Shown here piece by piece: positions 36,161 to 43,715 of a stretch of DNA of 64,000 nt. Each line of letters opens with the position of its first letter. Position 1 is the first letter of the stretch. The translations under genes and the position numbers were made by a program. This DNA is from Candidatus Gastranaerophilales bacterium (GTDB lineage: Bacteria; Cyanobacteriota; Vampirovibrionia; Gastranaerophilales; Gastranaerophilaceae): contig CALUUP010000002.1 of assembly GCA_944323985.1 (NCBI GenBank), positions 1-64,000 of the forward strand, in the 5' to 3' direction. The notes beneath the pieces were generated by a model that worked only from the letters and a program-made list of their open reading frames with translations, had not been told where the DNA came from and made no database searches.

Positions 36161-37509
36161 TTAAAAACGATATTAATTATATAAAAACAATATTTAAATC
36201 ATTAAAAAAATCTTTAAAAAATTTATTTATCTACAATAAGAAATGTAAAATATATACAACAAAAAAAATATTAGTAGTAGGTGGATATGGTTATGGAAAT
36301 GTAGGAGATGAAGCACAATGTAATGCTACGCTCAAATTATTAAAACAAAGATATAAAAATTTTCAAATAATTAACTTAACTCCTAATATCGAATATTCAA
36401 TGTTTCAACACCCAGAATTTATTCATGATTTTGCGTCTAGAGTACTATTTTTTAACCAAAATCGTATTGCAGATGGTTTTGATTTAGATAATTCTCTTAT
36501 AAAAAAAATAATATTTCTAACTAAAAGTTGTTTAATATTATTAAATGCTTATTTAGCAAGAGCAGACTTACCTTTATTTGGAATAAATTCGCGTATTGCA
36601 AAAATGCTTTATGAATTAAAAGAATGTAATTTACTTTATTTTTGTGGAGGAGGTTTCTTAACTGGAAGAACATTATCTAGATTATGGGATGGAATTTTAC
36701 TATGTCGTTTATGCCATATCTTTCAAACACCAGTCGTAATGAGTGGCCAAACAATTGGTATATGGGGAAATAAATTTAATCAATTATATGCAAAATATGG
36801 ATTTAAATACGTTGACTTAATCACAGTCAGAGACAATGATTTTTCCTTAAATGATTTGAAAAAAATTGGTTTATATGGTGAAAATTATTTTCAAACCCAT
36901 GATGATGCTTTACATTGTGAAAAATCAAATGACAAACAAATTAATGAAAATCATTATTTAACAATTAATTTTCATTATTGGGGTATGAATGATTCTGAAA
37001 AAAGTTTATATATTGATAAAATCAATAAAATAATAACTTATCTTCTTAATAACACCGATTATAAATTAGTTTTTATTCCTATGCATTTTACCGATAAATA
37101 TAGTTTTGATGATTATATTCAAAAATATCCAAATGAGCGTTTTAAATGTTTTGAATATGACTATGATTTTAGAAAAATAAGAAGAGTGATTGCAGATTCA
37201 GAAATGTGTATAACAATGAAACATCACCCCATAATATTTGCAATGGGAGAAAAAATACCAACCTTAAGTTTAACTTTCTCTGATTATTATCTACATAAAA
37301 ATGTTGGAGCTTTAAAACAATATGGACAAGAAAAATTTTCTATAAAATTAGAATCAAATTCTTATTATAATGATGCAATAGAATTATTATCCGAAATCAT
37401 TAACAATCAAGAAATGATAAAAGAAAATATTGATAACAATATAAAACTTTTAGACAAACAAAAAGAAAAATTTTTATCAAAAGTTGACGAAATATTGCAT
37501 AAAAATTGA
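36157..37509 (+). CDS. Polysaccharide pyruvyl transferase family protein
   Basis: A 450-residue protein whose PS_pyruv_trans domain starts near residue 37 with ILVVGGYGYGNVGDEAQCNA. It contains LLYFCGGGFLTGR, VVMSGQTIGIWG and MKHHPIIFAMGEKIPTLSL. The family transfers ketal-linked pyruvate from PEP to sugar residues of surface glycans. The start ATG overlaps the FrhB-like stop. About 35 basic residues precede the domain, perhaps a membrane-contact segment. It is the last of the tight cluster; ugd has a separate promoter. Confidence 0.9.
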   Translation: MIKNDINYIKTIFKSLKKSLKNLFIYNKKCKIYTTKKILVVGGYGYGNVGDEAQCNATLKLLKQRYKNFQIINLTPNIEYSMFQHPEFIHDFASRVLFFNQNRIADGFDLDNSLIKKIIFLTKSCLILLNAYLARADLPLFGINSRIAKMLYELKECNLLYFCGGGFLTGRTLSRLWDGILLCRLCHIFQTPVVMSGQTIGIWGNKFNQLYAKYGFKYVDLITVRDNDFSLNDLKKIGLYGENYFQTHDDALHCEKSNDKQINENHYLTINFHYWGMNDSEKSLYIDKINKIITYLLNNTDYKLVFIPMHFTDKYSFDDYIQKYPNERFKCFEYDYDFRKIRRVIADSEMCITMKHHPIIFAMGEKIPTLSLTFSDYYLHKNVGALKQYGQEKFSIKLESNSYYNDAIELLSEIINNQEMIKENIDNNIKLLDKQKEKFLSKVDEILHKN

Positions 37510-37673
37510 TTAATTTAAAATTATAAAATTCATTATTAATATAAGTAATTAACTTTAATTTATAAAAATTCTTGATTCTAATTCTTACATTTCATAAAAA
37601 TAATTTTTAATATTTTAAATAAAATATTAAAATGTTATAATCAAAACTAAAAATAATAAAATAGGAAAAGCAA

Positions 37674-38978
37674 GTGCAAATAACAATAATAGGCACAGGA
37701 TACGTAGGAATAGTTGCAGGAACTTGTTTCGCAGATATGGGAAACGAGGTTATCTGTATTGACAACAATATCAAAAAAATTGAACAACTTAAAAATGGAA
37801 TAATACCAATATATGAACCAGGACTTGAAGAACTTGTTAAATCTAACGTATTAGAAAACAGATTAATTTTTTCAACAGATTTAGATTCTGCAGTAAAGAA
37901 ATCTCAAGTCTGTTTTATTGCAGTCGGAACGCCTCAAGGTGAAGATGGTTCTGCGGATTTACAATTTGTTTTTAACGCTGCTGAATCTATCGCAAAATCT
38001 ATGAATGAATACAAAGTTATTGTAGATAAATCAACGGTTCCGGTCGGTACTGCTGAAAAAGTTGCTAGTATTATCAAACAAAACTCTATTTACCCCTTTG
38101 ATGTTGTTTCAAATCCAGAATTCTTAAAACAAGGTAATGCTGTGGATGATTTTTTACATCCGGACAGAGTAATCATAGGTTCCGATTCTACTAAAGCAAC
38201 TCAAATTATGCAAGATATTTATGCTCCGTTCTTCAGAACGGGTAACCGTGTTATTGTTATGGATGTAAAATCTGCTGAGATGACTAAATATGCTGCAAAT
38301 TCTTTTCTTGCTACTAAAATCTCTTTTATGAATGAAATTGCGAATCTTTGCGAAAAAGTAGGAGCTAACGCTGAAATGGTGCGTATAGGAATGTCTACAG
38401 ATAATAGAATTGGAAACAAATTCTTATTTCCTGGACTTGGATATGGCGGAAGTTGTTTCCCTAAAGACGTTAAAGCTCTTATTAAAACAGGTTTAGAAAA
38501 TGATTGTGAAATGAGTATCATTACTGCAACAGATAAAGTTAATAAAAAACAAAGAGATCTTTTCATACAAAAAGTAACCAATATTTTAGGTGAAAACTTA
38601 GACGGAAAAACAATTGGGATTTGGGGGTTAGCTTTTAAACCAAAAACTAATGACATGAGAGAAGCTCCTTCTATAACGATTATTAACGCATTACTAGACA
38701 GGGGAGCTAAAATAAAAGCGTTCGATCCTAAAGCTTCTGAAACTGCAAAATTTTACTTCGCAGACAAAATTACATATACAAAAACCGCTTATGAAGCCCT
38801 CGAAAATGCTGATTGCATGCTACTTCTAACAGAATGGAATGAATTCAGACGCCCGGATTTTGAAAAAATTAAATCTCTAATGAAAACGCCAATAATATTT
38901 GATGGAAGAAATCAATTTAACTCTTTAAGATTAAAAGAAAAAGAGATTAAATATTACAATATTGGTGAAAATAATTAA
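37674..38978 (+). CDS. ugd: UDP-glucose 6-dehydrogenase
   Basis: Ugd oxidises UDP-glucose to UDP-glucuronate. The 434-residue product has the NAD fold IIGTGYVGIVAGTCFADMGN, FIAVGTPQGEDGSADL, DKSTVPVGTAEKV and the catalytic cysteine in GLGYGGSCFPKDVKAL (about 255-270). GIWGLAFKPKTNDMREAPS is also present. The GTG start has AGGAAAAG upstream. The 164-bp gap to the pyruvyl transferase holds an AT-rich promoter region (TTATAAT near 37634). It supplies uronic acid precursors to the neighbouring glycan locus, presumably. Confidence 0.95.
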   Translation: MQITIIGTGYVGIVAGTCFADMGNEVICIDNNIKKIEQLKNGIIPIYEPGLEELVKSNVLENRLIFSTDLDSAVKKSQVCFIAVGTPQGEDGSADLQFVFNAAESIAKSMNEYKVIVDKSTVPVGTAEKVASIIKQNSIYPFDVVSNPEFLKQGNAVDDFLHPDRVIIGSDSTKATQIMQDIYAPFFRTGNRVIVMDVKSAEMTKYAANSFLATKISFMNEIANLCEKVGANAEMVRIGMSTDNRIGNKFLFPGLGYGGSCFPKDVKALIKTGLENDCEMSIITATDKVNKKQRDLFIQKVTNILGENLDGKTIGIWGLAFKPKTNDMREAPSITIINALLDRGAKIKAFDPKASETAKFYFADKITYTKTAYEALENADCMLLLTEWNEFRRPDFEKIKSLMKTPIIFDGRNQFNSLRLKEKEIKYYNIGENN

Positions 38979-39383
38979 TTTAATTCAATCAAATCAAAAT
39001 AACAAATATTCACCATTTTAAAAACCTAGTAGTTTCAAATCGCATTATTTCTATATAATACAAATTAGCAAATTTTATATTAACGGAAATAGCGGTAGGT
39101 CTTGTTCGCTCGCATTTAACGGCAAATTCGTATTTTACTGCAGTTGCTTTGCAACTTTGTAAAACCCTCTAGGCTCAGCTCGCTCACGCTGTCTTGGATT
39201 TACTCCACGCTCGGAAAGTTTCACTTTTTGAACCTTTGATTAAATATCGTTCAATTCCCTCACTATCCAAACTAACTCCATTCAGTCATATCGTCCGTAT
39301 ATAAATTCGCTCGAACAAAAAAATAATGCTTTGCATTATTGAGATTCAACTCCCAAAACACAATTATTTAACAAATCAAAAAC
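38979..39383. other. 405-bp non-coding stretch with small GC-TTT-GC hairpins
   Basis: No gene is supported here. The DNA is richer in G and C than its surroundings and shows short hairpins with the same apex: GTTGC-TTT-GCAAC (39143-39155) and AATAATGC-TTT-GCATTATT (39322-39340). GCTCAGCTCGCTCACGCTG and TTCGCTCG segments lie between. It separates ugd from the tmRNA 3' end. It may be decayed foreign DNA or a repeat family; see the matching hairpin at 39869-39883. Confidence 0.6.
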
Positions 39384-39775
39384 TGGAGATGGCGGGAGTC
39401 GAACCCGCGTCCATCGTGGATAAAAACTGATATCTACGAGTGTAGTAACTTATTATCTTAGATTAATACGGAAAGTTACTAAACCTGATTTAATCCAAAG
39501 ACTTTTTGCGGAAGCCTAACCTCCAATGGTAAAACTTGATATGCATACCATCATTTGCATACTGCATCTTGCATACATTCATCACCCCTAACGGCAAGAT
39601 GGTCAGGTTAGATGGGCTGAACTGCTATAATTAAGCAGCGAGTCTTTGTGCTCTGAAATCAGCCATTGAAACAACGTTATTAGCGTTTAATTTATTTGCT
39701 CGTTGATAAACGGGAACAGCGCCCGTACTCGCAATCCGGATCTACCAATCACGGCGTCAAAACCAGTACATCCCC
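39384..39775 (-). ncRNA. ssrA: transfer-messenger RNA (tmRNA)
   Basis: tmRNA rescues stalled ribosomes with SmpB. On the minus strand the 5' end GGGGATGTACTGGTTTTGAC pairs with the 3' end CATCTCC plus discriminator A; the T-arm is GGGTTCGACTCCC. The tag frame (39699-39631) starts GCA and encodes 22 residues beginning ANKLNANNVV and ending RAQRLAA, then TAA. The length is about 392 nt in one piece, not the two-piece form. CCA is not encoded. A second copy of its 5' end lies 159 bp upstream. Confidence 0.95.
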
Positions 39776-39935
39776 TTGTTTAATTTTTGGCTATAGAGAA
39801 GACGGCTCCGCTCGGAAACCTGCTCTTCTTGCTCTCGCAAGCCGACACCGTTTCCTCAACTCCACCTCGAGGGCTTTGCCCTCTCGGCTTGCCCATTGTC
39901 CTCGCCGGACGGGCGCCAAAACCAGTACATCCCCT
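39754..39935. repeat. direct repeat of the tmRNA 5' end flanking a GC-rich insert
   Basis: 39754-39776 (within and just outside the tmRNA 5' end) and 39913-39935 are identical except one base, 159 bp apart, with core CAAAACCAGTACATCCCCTT. The DNA between is GC-rich and contains the hairpin GAGGGC-TTT-GCCCTC (39869-39883). This looks like an insertion that regenerated the first 22 nt of the gene. The outer copy lacks the rest of the tmRNA. 39936-40050 shows no gene. Confidence 0.8.
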
Positions 39936-40050
39936 TATTAAAAATATTTTACCTTACCCTAACCCTCTCCTAAAAGGCGAGGGAATTAAATTGGTTAAGA
40001 AAATCTCTCAATGTGCAGTAAATACAGTATAAGTTATAAGTTATTCTTTT

Positions 40051-40644
40051 TCAAGCTTTGATAAGATTTTTTATTTTTGTTAAATCCTTAAGCATTAAAT
40101 TTCTTGGGCTTCCTTCTTCTAGTGAATGGTATCTTAGAAGATATGAAGGATGGAAAATCGGAATACATTTTCTTATTTTCCCACCAATTTCAATTTCTAA
40201 AATTTCCCCTCTGATTTTTGAAATCTGAATCTTTTTATCCCAAAAAGATTTTAAAGCTGTCGCTCCGCAAAAGATTATAACCTCAGGGTTTATTATTTCT
40301 ATTTGTTTTAATAAATACCCTTCGCAAGCTTTTTTTTCATCATCAGATGGTACTCTATTCTTAGGCGGACGGCATTTTACCGTATTTATTATATATAAAT
40401 CATCTTTTCTTGAAATTCCAACTTTTTCCAAGAACTCATTTAATAATTTTCCAGCTCTTCCAACAAAAGGAATTCCAGTTTTATCTTCATTCTCTCCGGG
40501 AGCTTCGCCTATCAAAATAGCCTTTGCACTGTTAGGATTACCATCCGAAAATACTACATTTATTCTCGTTTTACCTAATTCACAATTCATACAGCTATTA
40601 CAAATATTTCTTAATTCATCTAAATCTTTTTGCTTAGTATTCAT
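40051..40644 (-). CDS. Uracil-DNA glycosylase, family 4
   Basis: A Fe-S uracil-DNA glycosylase of 197 residues. Cysteines of CNSCMNCELG and the later pair (KCRPPKNRVP, EKKACEGYL) bind the cluster. LIGEAPGENEDKTGIPFVGRAG is the catalytic GEAPG region, and HPSYLLRY is the DNA-intercalation motif. It removes uracil from DNA after cytosine deamination. Its start overlaps the flavin reductase-rubredoxin stop by 4 bp, so the two are co-expressed. Confidence 0.93.
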   Translation of the reverse strand: MNTKQKDLDELRNICNSCMNCELGKTRINVVFSDGNPNSAKAILIGEAPGENEDKTGIPFVGRAGKLLNEFLEKVGISRKDDLYIINTVKCRPPKNRVPSDDEKKACEGYLLKQIEIINPEVIIFCGATALKSFWDKKIQISKIRGEILEIEIGGKIRKCIPIFHPSYLLRYHSLEEGSPRNLMLKDLTKIKNLIKA

Positions 40645-41246
40645 TCTATCCTCTCAAAATCTATAGCACCGTGTTTGCATATTGGACAAATATAATCTAC
40701 AGGCAAAATTTCTCCTTCATAAATATATCCGCAAATCTTACATCTCCATCCCTTTTTATTAGTTTTTTCAGGCTTTGGTTTTATATTTTTTTGATAAAAG
40801 TCGTATGTTACACTTGTTTTATCTGATAGGCTTTCAGCCGCTACTAGTTGAGCTATAAATAAAATATGACTGCCTAAATCTATTTCTTGTTTTACAAATG
40901 CCGAAATATAAGCATTTGTACTACCTGTTAAATATAAAACTCCATTTGGAGATCGTTTTATATCATTATAATTTTCAAATTTATTTATGTTAGCACCTGA
41001 TTGATAACCAAAATTTTTAAAAACTTCAAATGGTGCGGATTCATCCAAGATTGAAAGATTAAATTTCTTCGTTCTTTGAATCATACCTGTTGTGTAATTA
41101 TTTTTATTCACTGCAATAGCTATTTGCAAAGGATCAGATGTCACCTGCATAGCTGTATTAATAATACAACCGTTATCTTTATCCCCTTCATTTGCTGTCA
41201 AAACATAAAGACCATAGCCGATTTTAAACAAAACTTTTGTATCCAT
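40641..41246 (-). CDS. flavin reductase-rubredoxin fusion (high-molecular-weight rubredoxin)
   Basis: A 201-residue fusion of an FMN-binding flavin-reductase domain (1-155; LYVLTANEGDKDNGCIINTAMQVT opening in two parts, then NLSILDES) and a C-terminal rubredoxin (about 165-201; WRCKICGYIYEGE and DYICPICKHG, two CxxC pairs). Such proteins carry electrons from NAD(P)H to flavodiiron proteins or other oxygen-detoxifying enzymes in anaerobes. GGAG precedes the ATG. It is divergent from rpmI and upstream of, and overlapping, the UDG gene. Confidence 0.88.
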   Translation of the reverse strand: MDTKVLFKIGYGLYVLTANEGDKDNGCIINTAMQVTSDPLQIAIAVNKNNYTTGMIQRTKKFNLSILDESAPFEVFKNFGYQSGANINKFENYNDIKRSPNGVLYLTGSTNAYISAFVKQEIDLGSHILFIAQLVAAESLSDKTSVTYDFYQKNIKPKPEKTNKKGWRCKICGYIYEGEILPVDYICPICKHGAIDFERIE

Positions 41247-41304
41247 AATAAATCTCCTAGATTTTTAAAATTTAACATTAAATACCTTTATTGTAAACAA
41301 AATC

Positions 41305-41445
41305 TTGACAGTATTTAAAATTTATATTAGCATGCAATTATGCCGAAGTATAGTGCTATGGTATGCCTTACTCGGAGAGGTACAGAAACGGGTAAAACGG
41401 GTTTGAAGTATTTATTTCACCCTAAGAGATTTACCCCGAAAGGAG
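41305..41445 (+). promoter_or_regulatory. rpmI-rplT promoter and structured leader
   Basis: TTGACA (41305-41310) with a weak TAGCAT at 17-bp spacing suggests a promoter. The leader then folds into nested stems: outer GGGTAAA (41390-41396) with TTTACCC (41430-41436), inner GGG-TGAA with TTCACCC (41399-41422). These end just before the Shine-Dalgarno AAAGGAG (41439-41445). This position is typical for ribosomal protein autoregulation by L20. No infC lies upstream. The fold was judged by eye. Confidence 0.5.
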
Positions 41446-41451
41446 ATTAAA

Positions 41452-41661
41452 ATGCCAAAATTAAAAACTCACCGTGCAGCAGCTAAGAGATACAAAGTTA
41501 CTGGCACAGGTAAAATTACAAGAAGACATGCAGGTATCGGTCACTTGCTTCAACACAAGTCTGAATCAAGAAAACGTAAGATTTTCGGAGATGTTGTTAT
41601 CTCTGAAACTCACGAAAAATTGATTTCTAAAGAGTTACCTTACAAGAAGTATGCTAGATAG
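41452..41661 (+). CDS. rpmI: 50S ribosomal protein L35
   Basis: A 69-residue basic protein starting PKLKTHRAAAKRYKVTGTGK and containing RRHAGIGHLLQHKS, the L35 core. It binds 23S rRNA in the large subunit. It is followed 12 bp later by rplT, the usual partner, with AAAGGAG before its ATG. The normally preceding infC (IF3) gene is missing here; the flavin reductase gene is divergent instead. Confidence 0.97.
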   Translation: MPKLKTHRAAAKRYKVTGTGKITRRHAGIGHLLQHKSESRKRKIFGDVVISETHEKLISKELPYKKYAR

Positions 41662-41673
41662 GAGTGTTGAACA

Positions 41674-42024
41674 ATGAGAATTAAACGTGGAAATGTATGT
41701 CGTAACAGACACAAAAAAATATTAAAACTTGCTAAAGGTTTCAAAGGTGCAAGAAGCAGAATATTTAAAGTTGCTAACATTGCTGTGATGAAAGCACTTA
41801 AATATGCTTACAGAGATAGACGTGCTACAAAACGTAATATGAGACGTTTATGGATTGTAAGAATCAATGCGGCTGTTAGAGAACAAGGTATGAGCTATTC
41901 TAGATTTGTTAATGCTTGCAAAAAAGCTAACATTCAAGTTAACAGAAAAATGCTTGCTGACCTTGCTGTGAATGACAAAGAAGCTTTTGCTCTTGTTGTT
42001 GAAACTGCTAAAGCAGCTTTATAA
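41674..42024 (+). CDS. rplT: 50S ribosomal protein L20
   Basis: The 116-residue L20 has its basic N-terminal extension ([35 protein letters not shown]) and the globular domain with [21 protein letters not shown]20 is essential for early 50S assembly and represses the rpmI-rplT mRNA in studied bacteria. It ends at a strong terminator (42045-42078). Confidence 0.97.
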   Translation: MRIKRGNVCRNRHKKILKLAKGFKGARSRIFKVANIAVMKALKYAYRDRRATKRNMRRLWIVRINAAVREQGMSYSRFVNACKKANIQVNRKMLADLAVNDKEAFALVVETAKAAL

Positions 42025-42044
42025 TTTTAATTTAAGTCTAAACT

Positions 42045-42078
42045 AAAGAGCTTGGTTATTAATATAACCAAGCTCTTT
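42045..42078 (+). terminator. Rho-independent terminator of rpmI-rplT
   Basis: A 15-bp perfect stem (42045-42059 with 42064-42078, core GAGCTTGGTTAT) around a TAAT loop, ending in a T-run, 20 bp after the rplT stop. Confidence 0.9.
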
Positions 42079-42100
42079 TTATATTAGAGAAAAAGGAGAA

Positions 42101-42514
42101 TTACATATCATATACAAAATTTTGCCCTGTTGTATTTTCGGCAGCTTCTTGTTTCATAGCTTGAGATGCAAAAAACATTTGTTTTGCGTAACTTTGTATT
42201 TCTGTATTATACATTCTTTGATCAAATATATTTTCATATTTTTCTAAATAATCACTTATTGGATTAACAATATCTGTTACAAGCCCAACTGCGGTATCAG
42301 CAAATTGTTTTAATGCTCTTTCTCCAATACCCAGTTCTGCCATTTTTTCTGATAATGTTAATGTTAACAAACCACTTTGTTGGACAGCCTCTTTTGCTTG
42401 TTCTTGAAGCCTCAACTCCATCTTTTCTTCAGCAGCTGCATGTTGTTTTGTCGGATCATAGGTCTGCGTCTTATATGTTTGTAAAAAATTATTCAGATTA
42501 AATGTTTCTGCCAT
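42101..42514 (-). CDS. hypothetical helical protein, 137 residues
   Basis: A soluble, mostly helical protein rich in A, E, Q and K (MAETFNLNNFLQTYKTQTYD at the start, KMELRLQEQAKEAVQQ). No family is recognised and no membrane or signal segment is present. It is expressed from a promoter carrying one of the two mirrored 21-bp boxes (42583-42603) described separately. It ends 22 bp from the rplT terminator. Confidence 0.55.
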   Translation of the reverse strand: MAETFNLNNFLQTYKTQTYDPTKQHAAAEEKMELRLQEQAKEAVQQSGLLTLTLSEKMAELGIGERALKQFADTAVGLVTDIVNPISDYLEKYENIFDQRMYNTEIQSYAKQMFFASQAMKQEAAENTTGQNFVYDM

Positions 42515-42582
42515 ATCCTTAGTCCCTATTCTTCGTAATTTTTATATCGGCATTTTTTTTTCAAACTTTAGGACTTTAACAC

Positions 42583-42657
42583 ATATTGTTACAAAAATTC
42601 ACAAATCAATGCCAAAATAATTTCAAAAATTGCATATGTGAACTTTTGTAACAATAT
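42583..42657. promoter_or_regulatory. mirrored 21-bp boxes upstream of two divergent units
   Basis: 42583-42603 and 42637-42657 are inverted copies of TGTGAAYTTTTGTAACAATAT, matching at 20 of 21 positions and separated by 33 bp. Each copy points toward its own transcription unit: the minus-strand 42101 gene and the plus-strand candidate RNA. They may be promoters or binding sites of one regulator. The core TTGTAACAAT is shared with the site at 7770-7791. Confidence 0.6.
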
Positions 42658-42659
42658 AA

Positions 42660-42838
42660 AGCATATTATGAAATTATTTATTAAAGAAATACTTTATATA
42701 TATGTAAGCGTTAAGCAAACATTAAATAGACACATAACACAAACCTTTCATACAACCTACACACTAACCTTCTACACATGAGGAATTAAGTAAAACAAAA
42801 TTCCGAACCTTTCTAAAAATAGAAAGGTTTTTTTTTGA
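42660..42838 (+). ncRNA. candidate small RNA ending at an orphan terminator
   Basis: Downstream of the plus-strand box (TATAAA at 42655-42660) lies about 175 nt with no convincing reading frame, poor in G and rich in ACA/CCT. It ends with two hairpins, the last being a typical terminator. A transcript is needed to explain that terminator; its target is unknown. Confidence 0.4.
42806..42836 (+). terminator. Rho-independent terminator on the plus strand
   Basis: AACCTTTCTA (42806-42815) pairs with TAGAAAGGTT (42820-42829) around AAAA and is followed by a run of nine T. It is oriented for plus-strand transcription, although the nearest gene (dgkA) is on the minus strand. Confidence 0.85.
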
Positions 42839-43210
42839 TTAAAGTTGTAGGAATTTACTTCCAAATAAAATTAATCCAACCATAACACTAATAACTGATG
42901 CAAACATAACAGCTCCTGCTGAAATATCTTTTGCCATACCAACCATTCTGGAGTATTTATTATGATAGATTGAATCAAGAGTAAATTCTATAGCAGTATT
43001 AAGCATTTCTGTAACAATAACAAGTGCTATTATAAAAAGTAGTATACTAAATTCTAAAGCGGAAAATTTTAGAAACAATGCCGAAATAATAACAAGAAAA
43101 GCAATTACAATATGTATACGGATATTAATTTCACTTTTCAGAACTAGTCTAAAACCTTTTCTAGCGTTTTTAAATGTATTATTAAACCCTTGCGCCTTAA
43201 ATTTGGTCAT
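42839..43210 (-). CDS. dgkA: Diacylglycerol/undecaprenol kinase
   Basis: A small integral membrane kinase, 123 residues, with three membrane helices (about 33-52, 54-72, 98-118). The catalytic helix has EMLNTAIEFTLDSIY, and an amphipathic NARKGFRLVLKSEINIRIH precedes TM1. In Gram-positives it phosphorylates undecaprenol for cell-wall carrier recycling; in proteobacteria, diacylglycerol. It overlaps the upstream ybeY by 14 bp, a widespread gene pair. Confidence 0.9.
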   Translation of the reverse strand: MTKFKAQGFNNTFKNARKGFRLVLKSEINIRIHIVIAFLVIISALFLKFSALEFSILLFIIALVIVTEMLNTAIEFTLDSIYHNKYSRMVGMAKDISAGAVMFASVISVMVGLILFGSKFLQL

Positions 43211-43715
43211 AATTGATATACTCCAAAGCTTTTCTTTGTTCCCCTATAACAAAATTGTATTCTTCATCTGTTTGATGGTCAAATCCTAACAAATGCATAA
43301 GTCCGTGACTTATTAAAAAATACAATTCTTGTTCTTTATTTTTAGAAAGACTGATATCTCTGTTAACTCCTTCTATTACTTTGTCTAAGGCAATGACAAT
43401 TTCACCTAAATTAATTTCTCCATCAAAAATAAAACTACTTTCATCATCTGCAAAAATCGCAAATGTTATTATATCAGCCGGATAATCTTTGTTTCTATAA
43501 TCTCTATTATACTCTTGAGTTTTAGAAGAATCACAAAATACAATGTCTAAAGTTATAGAATCATATATCTTATTGTTTAAACAGCTTTTACTTTCAAGTT
43601 CAGAAATATAAAATTTAAGCATTTTAGTGGTATTTTCTATAACTTGTTTTTCATCAACCTTCCAGCTATCAAAAATATTTTCTGTAAAAACATTAATTTG
43701 TTTCATCTTTTTCAT
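43197..43715 (-). CDS. ybeY: Endoribonuclease YbeY (rRNA maturation factor)
   Basis: YbeY is a metal-dependent RNase involved in 16S rRNA 3' maturation and ribosome quality control. The 172-residue protein has the zinc motif HGLMHLLGFDHQTDEE (H-x3-H-x5-H) and the central NRDYRNKDYPADIITFA region. It overlaps the upstream HD-membrane protein by 23 bp and dgkA downstream by 14 bp, in the common pgpH-ybeY-dgkA order. Confidence 0.94.
   Translation of the reverse strand: MKKMKQINVFTENIFDSWKVDEKQVIENTTKMLKFYISELESKSCLNNKIYDSITLDIVFCDSSKTQEYNRDYRNKDYPADIITFAIFADDESSFIFDGEINLGEIVIALDKVIEGVNRDISLSKNKEQELYFLISHGLMHLLGFDHQTDEEYNFVIGEQRKALEYINYDQI

Larger units (their letters stand above)
42515..42838. 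other. 324-bp divergent regulatory region with a possible small RNA
   Basis: The region holds no supported protein gene. It contains the mirrored boxes (42583-42657), a G-poor stretch with a weak 37-codon frame (42668-42781, no ribosome site), a GGAATT/AATTCC hairpin (42782-42804) and a plus-strand terminator that belongs to no plus-strand gene. Together these suggest a small transcript on the plus strand. Confidence 0.5.

Noticed and set aside
39696..40032. Two overlapping plus-strand reading frames of 81 codons
   Set aside because: They run across the antisense of the tmRNA 5' end and the GC-richer insert, which is free of stops only because of its base composition. No ribosome site or recognisable product.
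42668..42781. 37-codon frame starting ATG in the divergent region
   Set aside because: No ribosome binding site, Thr/His-rich low-complexity product and no domain; a small RNA explains the terminator better.
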